Origin: Dipylidium caninum
Taxonomy: Eukaryota; Platyhelminthes; Cestoda; Cyclophyllidea; Dipylidiidae
Length of the DNA stretch: 64,000 nt
NCBI GenBank assembly: GCA_017562135.1
Contig: QEYB01000801.1
Coordinates: forward strand, 248,001 to 312,000
Direction of reading: 5' to 3'
The notes beneath the pieces were generated by a model. That model was not told where the DNA came from, ran no database searches, and worked only from the letters and a program-made list of their open reading frames with translations. Both the position numbers and the translations under genes were made by a program. Of the stretch, positions 24,900 to 37,300 are shown piece by piece (positions within the stretch are counted from its first letter, which is position 1; every line of letters begins with the position of its first letter).

Positions 24900-27800
24900 G
24901 AGAGCGAAAGGCATCGACGAAATAAGAATAAGATAATAATCGTCATATGAAAATTTGAACACTTTCCTCCGTTTCTGGAATGTTAACGAAATATACTAGG
25001 TTTTTAAATATTCGAGCTTTAAACGCATTGGGATCCTGGTCTGAATTTGAGTGCCTGTGAATTTTTCGGCTTATGTCAGTCTTCTGCTATAGTTCCGGGG
25101 GCACTGAGATAAAACTCACAACTTCTTTATCTGTCTTGAGCTGTGACGAATCTTCGCTGTATTTCCTCACTTTCTCCTACTTGAATAATGTGTATACCAG
25201 CTTAGTCTCTAATCACTTCTCTGACACCGTGGTCATTGGTGGGCTTTCAGATTCGCCAGAAGTCACTCTACTCAAGTCACTTCCGTTCCAAAACCCATAA
25301 TTTCCCTCCAGATTCAAAGTAATGGCCCGTTGCTTTAGTATACCCCAAGCACACTAAGTATTCACGGCCCACATACCTACCTTTTGGCTGACCGCTAGCT
25401 TATATAATTTAGGTTCTGCGTTTAGCGTAAGCGAGACTTGGATCGGAGGCAAGAATTGTCAAAATCATTGCTTGAAGAGGAAGGATGAGCTGGGTATTGA
25501 TGTCGGGAATTCACGGAGACTTACGAGCTTGAATGTTTGCCGGACAATTGTACTCTCCAGGGAATCGTTTATTCGCGCCATGCTAAGTACTTTTGGGATT
25601 CTAGAATACTCTATCTTGCATATCTTTATTAGAACGATGTAGGCTACGTATGCGACCCAATCGTGAGAGCAACAATTCCCGGGGCACTTCTCAATTTGCG
25701 CTTATTTCCTAAGTGCTATCCATCAAAGTGAAGTAACGAGAAAGGCGGGAGGTAACGTCTATAAAAGGAACTAATACGCCTATATGACAACTTCCGGTTA
25801 GATGTCGCTCTGGAGGAATCAACTTCAGGATATGATAGAGTTAGGCGGTTGTATCTTGCTCAAGTATCTTTCCTCACTATGATGACCGCGAGAAATTCAT
25901 CGCCCTCGACATTTTTGCTATGAGTCATAGAGATCGGTGGATATCCTACGTGTTCATCAGCCGTATCTGGAGGAAAAGCGTGGTTTACAGTCGTGGTGAT
26001 TTCGATTTTATAGGGGGAAGAATAAGGTGTTATCAATAAATGTCAACGGCCCAGAATCCTCAACCACTCAATCAGGGTGATAGAATAGCTTCAACAAATT
26101 AATGCGTACACCGAGGCCAGGAGACAATAAAAATTAAACAGGTGTTGTTACGAAGGCGAGATGGCTGTTCAAGTTTTATGAGCCCTAAGATAACTGCGCA
26201 GGCTGCCGTTATTGGCGGGTTTGTGTCAATAGAACAGCTTTTGTCGTCGACGCTTTTGTTTCGACCAATGGGAATGTACAGCTCTCGGTGAACACAACTC
26301 GTCGCTTATTTACCGTCGCCACATCTGAGAATGGATCAGAAGATCATTGACCGCGTTGGTGACTGTCGATTTGTTCATGGGCTTCAACACTCGGAGAAGA
26401 CTACCTTTAGTGAGGGGATTCATCTACCGACTAGAGTCAAGGTAACCTTGGTAATGTGGTTGAGCATCTTGTGATGCTGTTATTGATAAGATTTTTGGGA
26501 TGCATTGGGTAAGGGTCCAGAATGCCCAAGTGCCTGAAGCACAGTTGCTATACGCGACTTAAGAAGTCATTCCGTAAGAGTTTGACATTGCTAATCACGA
26601 AATTACTCATTAATTCACTATCTCAACTATACGATTTGACTTTCCTACAGCAGTGTTTACGTAAGCCATAGTAACAGACAAGTTTGTGGTCATAGCGAGT
26701 CGGTTATTTCAAGGGCTTTCACGAATCTCACAGCGCAGACGGCAGCCAATAAACTGGATACGTACACCGCATATTAAGTGACGACGTCAGGTAAATGATG
26801 GAGACGACTTTTCTGGATTTGAAATTGATCCTTGAATCTAAATGTCACTCTCCTTAATTTGACAGCACCCATTTGTTCACATATCCGTATACATTCCACT
26901 CTCGATCAGGACTGACTGCTGTAGAACGCCTCTTATTGTTAGTTAGTCTCATTATAAAATACCCCTTTTTGTTTCCTTTGTGAATGCCCTCCCAATACCA
27001 GTCGATCTCTCACGTAGTTATGGATACAGATTAAGTGATAGCTCGCCCACCTATGATCATTTAGTAAATTATATCTCTCAAAACTTCCCTAAATCTGCCT
27101 CTACTCTTGATATTCTCCTCTTCAACTTATCATTCATTAAATATTTTTTAAATCGACGAATTTTGCCTATTCTTTTATTCGGAATAGTGGGGATGGAAGG
27201 GGGGATACTCAAACAATTCCCCAAATGAGCGTATAAGCCATTTCACGTGAGACAAAAGGAAACGCAGTAAGGAGTATTTTCGAGGTAACACCAGATACTC
27301 GTAACTGTTTTGTTAATCGCTGACTACTGTACACATGGGAAAATCGGTCCTCATTACACCGCCTATCCCGAACCTCACTTGAGCTGTCCCTTGTCACATC
27401 GCCGTGAAAGATAGGTGGGTATTGTTAAATGAAATAAAAGGCTTGACCGAGGCACCTTCTCTCAATACCAATTATTTCTAGATAATTTAAACACCAACAG
27501 AGCTCACGTAAAGGATATCTTGTGGCGCATTTTATCCTTATTTTCCTACCTTGTATCAATTCGGGCAGGAGAAATAGCCATTCAACTCAAAATAAACCCC
27601 CATGCCAGCTTTTATAATTTCACTAATGCAATGGCCTACCACATTTCAAGAATTCGTCAGTCCAGAGGTGTGCACGTGTCTGTTTTTAACAGAATACAGG
27701 AAATTAGTGTGTGCTCTTGGGATGTTTGGACATCATCATGAGTATTCGGCTAGCGTTCCCGTGGGTCTGTTGCCGACTCAAATTTGTTGAGACCAGAGAA

Positions 27801-28204
27801 GTGCTGGTCGCCTTTAGTTTAATAGGCAACCAAGCGCTGGAGAATGTCCAGCAACTCGACCCTTAAATGGCAAAAGTTGACCGTCTAAGTATAGGTAGCG
27901 ATGTAGTATGAGTCGAAGGTCCATACTACACGATCAAAGAACTTCCACACTAATCTCGGAATTTTTAACGAATGCATTTGTTGTGCTGCCCTCGGATACC
28001 TTCGGGCGACAATGTATTGAGGAGTGATCACACCGTTTTCTCGTAAGGATTGTTAGTAGTTCATCTATTGCCACATTTAAGCGTATATCGAGATTGTACG
28101 CGTTAAATGCACTTCGTTCTTTCCTTATGACTTATGCTAACCCTACCCTCATGGCAATGTAGGTAAAAAACAATGGTTAAAAACTCTTTTACTTGATGTT
28201 GAAG
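24900..28204. other. no supported gene between receptor and pseudokinase
   Basis: I searched all frames for the missing kinase N-lobe start (a glycine-rich loop) and for further receptor exons, and found none. Short open frames at 25073-25300, 26980-27228 and 27520-27741 show no domain. The stretch should contain the promoter and 5' exons of the pseudokinase gene, unless the two genes are joined by splicing. Confidence 0.45.
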
Positions 28205-28333
28205 GTGAGACTTAAGACTGTTCGTGGACAGAACATGGCCGACTTGGAGAAGGGACAGGAGCTGTCGAGAGAGGCCACAGTGCTCGCTCGCCTTTCCCAC
28301 CCCAACATTATTCATGTCTACCACTTGATTAAG
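28205..28333 (+). CDS. pseudokinase N-lobe exon (beta-3 to beta-4)
   Basis: Reads VRLKTVRGQNMADLEKGQEL then SREATVLARLSHPNIIHVYH. The Lys of VRLK takes the place of the ATP-anchoring VAIK Lys, and the Glu of REATVL that of the alpha-C Glu, so the N-lobe salt bridge could still form. HPNI is typical of CAMK-group kinases. The acceptor after TTGAAG is weak, and the donor is GTTTGA. Confidence 0.6.
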
Positions 28334-31300
28334 GTTTGACTTTCATCTATTACATTTCTGTCCTTTTATCGAGAGACCTGATGCTTCTAAAATTTAAGGA
28401 AGTAATTAACTTGGGAAACGGTAAGAAGGGCGTAATAAGATGGAGTAGTCATAGTTATTCCCTTAGTCCACTTAATTCACATGAGAGTCAAATAAGGTGA
28501 GCAAAACGTGGTGGTTGAATGTAAAGTTGATGATTTTGGTGTAGAGATTTGATCGCTAAAAATAGACTTTGAGCCCCACTTCCCAAAGCATTACACTACT
28601 CGATCTTCTTGAACAAAATGAGCAAGGTAGTGGACTCCTCGAAATTCCGTTACGTTCTCTTAGCTTTTCTTACGTGAAGCTCCTCGCTTCCTGAAAGGAT
28701 GAAATTTTGCTGTCTGAAGTGTTCCCGCTGTGGAAAAAATAATAAACTAAATAGTGAAAGAAAAAGGCACAGAAAAGTCTTGTCATTTTGTCTAACCAAA
28801 ATCCACTCGTAGCTTTCTACCACTGGGGTAGATTATTGTAAAAGTTTTGATAGCTGACTAAATTGATTTTGGACGCAAGCTCCAACACCTCCCGCCTTCT
28901 CCCAGCTCGAATGCCAGCCTATTGCAGTCCGATGTGCCGAGTTTAAAGGACACATAGGGGTTTCGCGGCTAATCGACCCTCAAATTAGTTAACTTCTATT
29001 CACATAACCACTCGCTCCCTTATCTGTTAAAATGAAGCTTGACAACTACGAAGGAGGTTTCTTCTCTCACACCAATATACTTAACATGTGACTTTATGAC
29101 TCGTGGATCGCACGGAACAGCAGAGTTTTGCGTGGATTATGTGGACTGTTGAAGTATTTGCATTACTTCATTAGCATCGTTTCCCGTCAGCATACCCATC
29201 AATGAAGGAGAGACACCGGCCTCGACAGACGCAGTTGACTGTTGGTGTCTGATTTGGCGATGCATGATAAGTTGATTTCAGCCCCGTGAGCCGAGCAATC
29301 AGAGGCAGTTTTTTGTCCCTTGAAGACTTTTTTGATTTCAAGGTAGTTTTATTAATATAGCTTCGTTGTGGAATAGGGGCATGACATTGTAGTGGCTGCC
29401 GTCCGCCTCTACTGCCTTGTGGTAAGATTCGGGTTTGCCTTCCTAAGGCAACATCGTACCTTTACTACACTACTTTGAGAGGAATATATATTTTGGTGCA
29501 TTTGATAGCATGCTGATCTGCGAATCCTGGTGACCGAATGGATAGATGGCCTGTCCTTAGAGAATTTTATCCGACTCTTTTTTCACCATTGTCTGCCCGA
29601 GGGTATCGCCCGTCTCTACTGTCGACAACTGCTATCTGCGATCATCGCAATGCAACGAAAACGGATTCTCTTGAGGCGAGTCCCGCAAAATGAGAAACCA
29701 ACTTGGTAGATGGTTACCACCAAAACCAGCTTTCCTACCAATTTCCATAAATAGAACTTCTGTTACACATATCTCTTATTCGTGATAAGGAGAAGACACA
29801 AACTTTTGTCTCTTTTTTACAGGGAAGTTACGACAAAGAGTCTCATGATTACTAAGGATTTTCGGATCATCAAATTTACAGGTAACCAAAGTCTCGCGTC
29901 TGGTTAAATTATCCTTTTATCATAATCTTCATGATTAATCACGAGTTCATAATATCCACCAAGGGTGGGCGTGTGGTAAAAAAAACCAAGAGGCTTTACA
30001 GGTTCTTGTATAATAATCCTAGAATTCGTCAACCAGGTGATGAAACTGTAACTCTAACCTGACTCCCACTAATATAGAATCTTTGAGTTGTTAGAGGGCA
30101 CTAAGTAATTTTGTTATTAGGGTTCTACTAATGATTGTAGGTTCATTCTTCTGGTGGTACAGTATATTTGTCCCAGTCATAATCATACCGCCTCCGTGGT
30201 GACCACGTATACTTAATGGAAAATGATCCCAATCTGCTACATGCGAAAGGAAAATCTCCCATGAAATTGGTGTAGGAAACACCAGTTCCCCCCTTGGCAC
30301 AGGGGAGAACGCATATCCGCGACATAGTACAGATAAAACTTACTTTTTTGTTTTATGCCCTTAAGAACCCCCGTTTAAGTCGCTTTGAGTAGCCAATGGG
30401 GGAAAAGAGGGCGCGGGTGCTAGAAAATTGATTGTAAATGTCCTTTACTAAACGATTTAGGATGGTAAATATACTAATGAAAAGTCATGTTTTCCCTACA
30501 ACAGACTTTTCATCTGCGTTATTCCTGCCGATACGGAAAAATATATCAAATGCAGCCTGCAGACCGGAATACACTGCGCCAGAACTCATTCAGGAGAATC
30601 ATGATTTAGTAGGACCCGAAGCGGTTTCGTGGTCATTGTAAGTTGCTTAGGCAATCACATCAATGTTGACTATGTCAGTAATATAAAGGTCAGTGTAATT
30701 GTTTCATTCAGGCCTATTGACTCGGCAAAAATTTGGCATAGTCTAATCAACCACTCAAGGTCCGATAGGGAACATATTTATATCCTCCCACGGGGAGAGG
30801 GACGTTATAATTGCCATGTAGAGACGCGAATGTGAAAGTTGAAGAGGGAATTCAATGACTTTTCGATGTTTAGGAGTGTTAACTATATGAACACTTGTAC
30901 TGTTACATGGGAGGTGCTAGCTGTTAATATTAGCTTTGGAAACATGAAACGGGCTTTGAATATAAGTAGAAAACAAAAGCCCAGTTTTCACTTTATTTAT
31001 TATATACAACCGAAAGAGTCCCCCTTTCCATTTACGTCTTCCTCTCAGTAACTCGGCAAGTTATATATACCCCTTAGACAATTTCTTATCCTTAGAGGTG
31101 GTAAACCACCCAGATTTCTCAACATATCATTTTTGTTATTACATTCCCTTCTCTTAAAAAAATAAACCATAATTGCGAAAAAGCTCATAGTCGGTCGGTG
31201 ACATATCGGATGTGCTACAATTCCACATTGTACTGAGGTTATTTAATTTGTCAACGATGATTGAAGCTGTTTGTGGTGCTTCCGCAATGTCATTGAGTGA

Positions 31301-34300
31301 ATTTTGCACCGTGTTCCATTGAGCAATGACGCCCATCTTGTTTGCTCCCTACGTTTCTGCTCATGCATTACTTCAATTTCACGCAAGGACTCCATCGTAG
31401 CTGTTATCGCTTCGCCTGATCTTAGGAAGCAACAATGGATGACCACTCCTTCGACATTCCTATATGCTGCCCCTAATGCTCTTTTTATAAAATTTTGGCC
31501 TGTGGGTGTCTCCCGGGTTTGTTCTCACCTACTAACTCGCTTAACCGTTTTCCATTACTTTTCAAAGTCCACTTTTCATCATGAGTGACGGACTTGGTGT
31601 AAGAATGGCGACAAATCGTGTATTGCGAGGGAAACAACAAAGTGGCGCACTAGTCGCCTTGCGCTCGAACACCTGCATTCGCGCCAGTTGTTTGTGCAGT
31701 AGACACATACGGGTCCAACTTTTTCTTTATTTATGGTATGCAGATGTCTCTACACAGCCGTAGTCGTATAGGTGGCTAGTTCTTTGCTTAGATCCAAGTT
31801 CACGAAATACTTTGTGTGTGGGTCAGATTAAACCGCCCTCTTAATTCTTCCTGCATCATCAACAAGGGGCAGGTGGCCTTCCTCGAAGCGAGGCTTGTTC
31901 GACGATACTCAAATCGCCAAAACGACAATTTTGCAACCAATATCGAGCATTTTTTCGTTATTTTCGTTAGTAGATTCTTCTACGAATGCCTCATAAATGA
32001 TTTTCGGAGCCCGAGATGTACTATGACTGAAGTCAAACTCGTACAAGGAAAGTAGATGTAAATCGCGTTTTGTTTTCATCTGGTTTCGAGGAAAATAAAA
32101 CAAAAAGAGGGTACAAACAGGCGCAATTTTTAAGGAATGCGTGAAAGGATACCTCTAAAATTTGCAAGTAAAAATATCAAGCCCACTTTACAATGTACCT
32201 CTCTTTTTCAGTCGCAGCTGGGCAGAGAATAAGCAGAACGCTTAGTAACTAAAATCAATTTCCTAACACAACTCTCCTTACAGTTATTGTACAAAATACC
32301 CGAGAAAATGGTTGGCTCTTAACTACAGAGTGCTATTGCGCATTAATGCTTCAGATTATGCCGTAGAACATAAAGGTTAACAAATGACGAGTTTAGTGGC
32401 CTAATAGCTGACCGACACAGTAGCATTACTCTTGTCTCGCCATTCACTATGCTTTTCCTCGCCGTCAAATGCCATATTTTTTGTATTTTACCTCAATTTA
32501 GGTCGAAAGTGACATTTGAGTTACCTGCTCGCCATGTCAATACATCATGGGGTAGATGAATATGCCCACTGAAAGAGTTTATTTTGTTCACATATCTCTG
32601 CCCCCAGGGGAGTCGTGCTTTTCTATATGCTGGTGGGAGAACTACCTTTCCAGTCCCCTTACTACGATCACAAACGTCGGGAACGGCTTTTGCGTGTGGC
32701 GCTGAGAGGCCTTTCATCAAACCACACGGCTGCAATATCTTCCTTCACATCAGGTTCGTGATCCATTTATTCCTCCAGGTAGTGCATTTTTGGATGGTCA
32801 GGTAAGACAACGAGTATTTATAAATACGTCCGATTGACCCCAAATTCGTCCCTGTGAAACTGATGACTTCATCGGGTCATGTGAGTAGCTTCGAGCTTTC
32901 GGCAGTCTCAAGAACTTTATCCACGACAAATGTGATTTTAAAGGCAGTCACTCCTAGATTTTCCTTCTTTCATCATAATCCAGCGTGTCAATTATTACTG
33001 CGTCAACTCCTTGAACCAAGAGCCATCATTCGGATACCGATCTATGAACTTTGCACCAATTCGTGGATCACCAACTCGGGTAGCCAGCCTTTTCGACCCT
33101 TTTCTCCGTGTCCAGCACATATCCCCGCTAGTTTGGAGGCTGTTTATGTAAGAAAATTTTACTTTTGGGGTTAATCTACGGAGTAAAAGGCGGGTATTTG
33201 AGAAACCTACCATCTAGACGTTAGTGTATTTGAGATATATGAAATAATAAGATGCTACAGGAGCATTGAATTTTGCCAAAAAGAACTGAACTCTAAAAGT
33301 TAATATAAACTCGACATTAAGACACGCTTTATGCTATGAGGGGCAGAGAATTTCCTCTATAAGTTTGAATTTGAAATAAACATGGAGGTGATAATAAGGT
33401 GTCGAACAAACGAGAAATGTGAAGTGGCTTGACGGTAAACTGTGATGTGCGCAGGCCAAATACGCACTTCACCTCGTATCAGGCCGCCAAAGCCTAACGA
33501 GGCAGACACAGCGGTGAAACAGAGAATCGGTGAAGATTGCCCATATTATCCGTTCCCCTGCTACGTAAACATTGGATAAGTAATTGTTTTAGAAGACTTA
33601 GAGAATTTGCCGCCACATGTCTCCTTGATAACCATCTGTCCAAAGACGGCAGGAGGAATTTACAAAACAATTATTCGTCCCGAGTTAGCTATGCTAACCT
33701 TGTAGTTAAATGCTAATTATAAGCCCTAATTTTTCCTCCTGGTTGATAAAGTATTCAGTCTCAGGAGAATGTAACCGGACAGAGGCTGACCTAACAAATC
33801 GGTATGGAAAGGTCACTAATGTGGATTCAACGCGGTCGTACATGCCGCCCATCCTATCCGGACGTCTATCCGGCCGTAGGGTCGGTGATTTGGATCGAGA
33901 AAGATGAGGTCTTGTAGTTTATCGCACCGATTTATTGGAAAAAGAGATGCTTCCTGACGAGATATTACAGTTTCAACAGAACAAACGCGAGAATAGTTTG
34001 CTTTTTACATACCGGAGTCAGACGTTCACGCGTGATGTTACTCTGTTTGATCATATAAGGAGCCAGGAGGTGAGAGTATCTGTGCAAACAACTCTAAAAG
34101 GACAGAGAGGATGTTCAAGAAAAAGTTGAAATTTTAGGGCGACTGTTGGGGTGAAGGGAGTGGAAACTCTTTCAAAGAGCTTTTATACTGACACACCTCT
34201 ACACGAAGGCGGAATTGAAGGAAAGTTATCCGATATTCAGTAGGCCGTCTTATAGTTCCATTTTCATGGGTTTATTGTATTAGGATTCAAGTCGGGGTGT

Positions 34301-37300
34301 CGTGTACCAAATGGCAGTAAACATGTAGATGATAATAGCTTGAAATTGCTAAAGGTGCAGAGGAACAGCTGGTAGGTCGCTGTTTAATATCAAACCGTAA
34401 AATTGCTGAAATTTGCTCTTTGGTAGAACACGCCGTCGACTCAGGCTGGCTCATATGATTGCACACCCATTAATTTTACACGAACTTTATCAGATGTAAA
34501 GCCTTTGTCATATTGTAAGTGCATTATAAGAAAGGAAATAGTTCACTGTCCACTAAGAGTTTTACTTGTGAATGTTGTGAGTATGCCCACTTGCACTCTT
34601 AGTCATCCTGTCATTTTAATGAAGAGGAATTCTTTTGGCCTACGGCAATCATTAGAGCATTTGCGTTAGATGACACCCTAAACAGAGTGGGAGTCTCCGT
34701 TTAACCTGGACATAAGGTAGGGAATGGGGTGAGAGCAGTTTGGTCTCTATTTCTTTACCATTACAACATTGTCGCTTGTGGCAGCGCCCCAGTCATCAGT
34801 GTTGAAGATTTCGGTTATAAAACACTATCTTTAGATCTCCGTCAAACACTAGGTTCGGTTAAGGGCAAATGGCAAATGTATTTAATGTTTGTGTTTCCTT
34901 ACTTTGGGCCAGAAACATGCCCCAAACACAGCGTGCAAACCCGCGGGGGTGAATGGAAATGACCAACCAATAACAAAGCGCGAGGGGGCCACTGACCTTG
35001 GCACGACGAATCGCGTAAAAGATATTCTAGGTAATGCGGCAAATGAAGAGCTCTCCACCGACACTCAAGGGAATGAATGGCTTCTAGGGCCTGACCTAGA
35101 AATGAATGATGATAATAAGTGTCCTGAAGCCACCAATACCATTACTGTCTTCGGTGAACGGATGTGTAACAATGTTACTGAGGTACGAATTAAGTAAGCA
35201 GTACCAGAGAGAAAGTTGACGTAGGATATTAACCTATATAATCGCTTTGTTATAGACTGTAGACGGTGTTTTATAAAAAAAATGTGTTTACTAATACTAT
35301 TTCCTTTGAATGACATGAAGGCCATTGAATACCTTGCCCGAATAAAAAAAACAAGTCCTTCAGAGATCGCCCGTGCGATTCTGGAAAGGCCAATCGGAGA
35401 AGTTTCGTGTACTTTTCAAATTTTGTTAAATCAGCAACGTCAAACAGCTGGTAAGACTTACACTTCAGTCACACCTCTAATAGATTCTAAAGCTATTATT
35501 GGACATTTGGTGTCGTTGAGCAATCTCTCGGTCATAGTCGAAAACTGATTATTAATGTTAGCAACTTCTGCATGCTCAGGTTAGGTATGGAAACTAAAGA
35601 TGGTATTCGAACGCGTATGCACTGGATTGAATATGGTGATCAACAGAAGAATTGGGGGGAGGTGGGGTATATGTATGTGGATTTTTACAATGGGTCTTTT
35701 AGGCAGTTCACATGTCAAATTTTGTCTCAACTGAAATATTACGAGATATCACAGTTGAATTCTACATCAACTGGGTTTCCTACTATCGCAACCTTATATC
35801 TGGAGTCACTCACTGACCCAGCATTTCAAAAATGAATAGTGTTGAGTGGCGGAGTGTGCCATCGATGCACAAGCAGTTGCTCATTAAAGCCAACATTTGA
35901 TACAATGGAAGCGAGGACATCTTTCGCATGGGATGTATTTCTGGGCGGAATTATTTGAAGCCATAATTTTATCAATCTTGTTTTAAGGATCACTATAGAA
36001 TTAATTCACCATCCGTCATAGACTCTCACGTGTACGGCTATGGCCTTCTACTTATTTTCAACGGGTGCACCCACGCATTTTATAATTACAGATTACATTT
36101 CATTTCTTTCAAACATTGGATGCTGTAAGCAGGAACAACCACATTCTATCAAATTTCCACGTCACAGGGAAAACTCACTAACCATTGAAATAAAACTACA
36201 AGAGTTTGAATAAGCTATTCGTATAATTCGCACCTACTATGAGGTTTGGCCAAGAATTGGTTTGCACACTTAAGGCATCTATCTGTTGGACCATACTGCT
36301 CCCGGATGGCCCCGCTTGGAGTCCGTTTTCTTTACGGCCTTCATGGACCCTGCCATGATGAAACGCCTTCGTATTGGCATCAGTGACAGTGAAAATTTGG
36401 ACGATTACACACCAAAGGCTTCTCCTCACACCATCAACTGGTGGTGGTGCCCGATTATTCTGAGGTTGGAAATACTTTCTATGAAAATCATGCGTTTTAC
36501 CTCAAGTAGCCAATGTCTTTCCCTTTACCACTTTTCATTGTCCCAAATTATCTACAAGAAACAGCATTAAAAGGCAATATGCTCAATCACACATAATTGA
36601 AACTCATTGTGTGGGTCACATTTATCACCTTGTCATGTGTTTCTTGTTACAATGAGCCTCTACACCAGAAGAAATAAGATTTTATTGAGGACTTTATGCC
36701 AATGCACTAACTGATTACGCACGAATTATTAATTATTCACTGTCCAGGATATCGCCAACGTGGTTGCACAGGAATGTTCGTGGAGAAAAGAAGTGTAAAG
36801 GACCCTAATAGGATTGCTAGTGTGCATGAGTTATGTAAAGCAGTGAGAGGCTGCAGCGTCGAGGTAATAGGACATCAAAATTTTTAACATTCTCACCCTT
36901 CTCATTTGACAATGGCGTCTTCTGCCCTTTACTGGTATATGTCGAATACACGTCCAAGAAATATTTAATACCTCATAAGCATGGAATGGTTTGGGTTAAC
37001 TTTCATTAGTCTCTCTAGCGAGTAGCAGGGACAAATGGACTCATCTAGGCTGGTTACACAGAGATGGCCTGTTTAAAGAGCAACAAAGCATTCCTTCCTA
37101 CCACTTGGCAAATGATTGAGGCAAATGGCTGAGAGAAACGGCGATAAATCCTGACGATTTCATTGAGAAAGCACTTAGGAAATACGGCACAATAAATTCT
37201 CCATTTACTTCATGCCGTAGAAAGAATATCTGTCTGCTTTTCTAAAAGTTACTAAAAAGGAAGCAGATGACTTGACACTTTTAACAACACTTGATGCTCA

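Noticed and set aside
35572..35835. 87-residue open frame between two pseudokinase exons
   Set aside because: Joining it after 35450 in phase 1 gives an immediate stop (GGT TAG), and the exon at 36275 fits directly instead.
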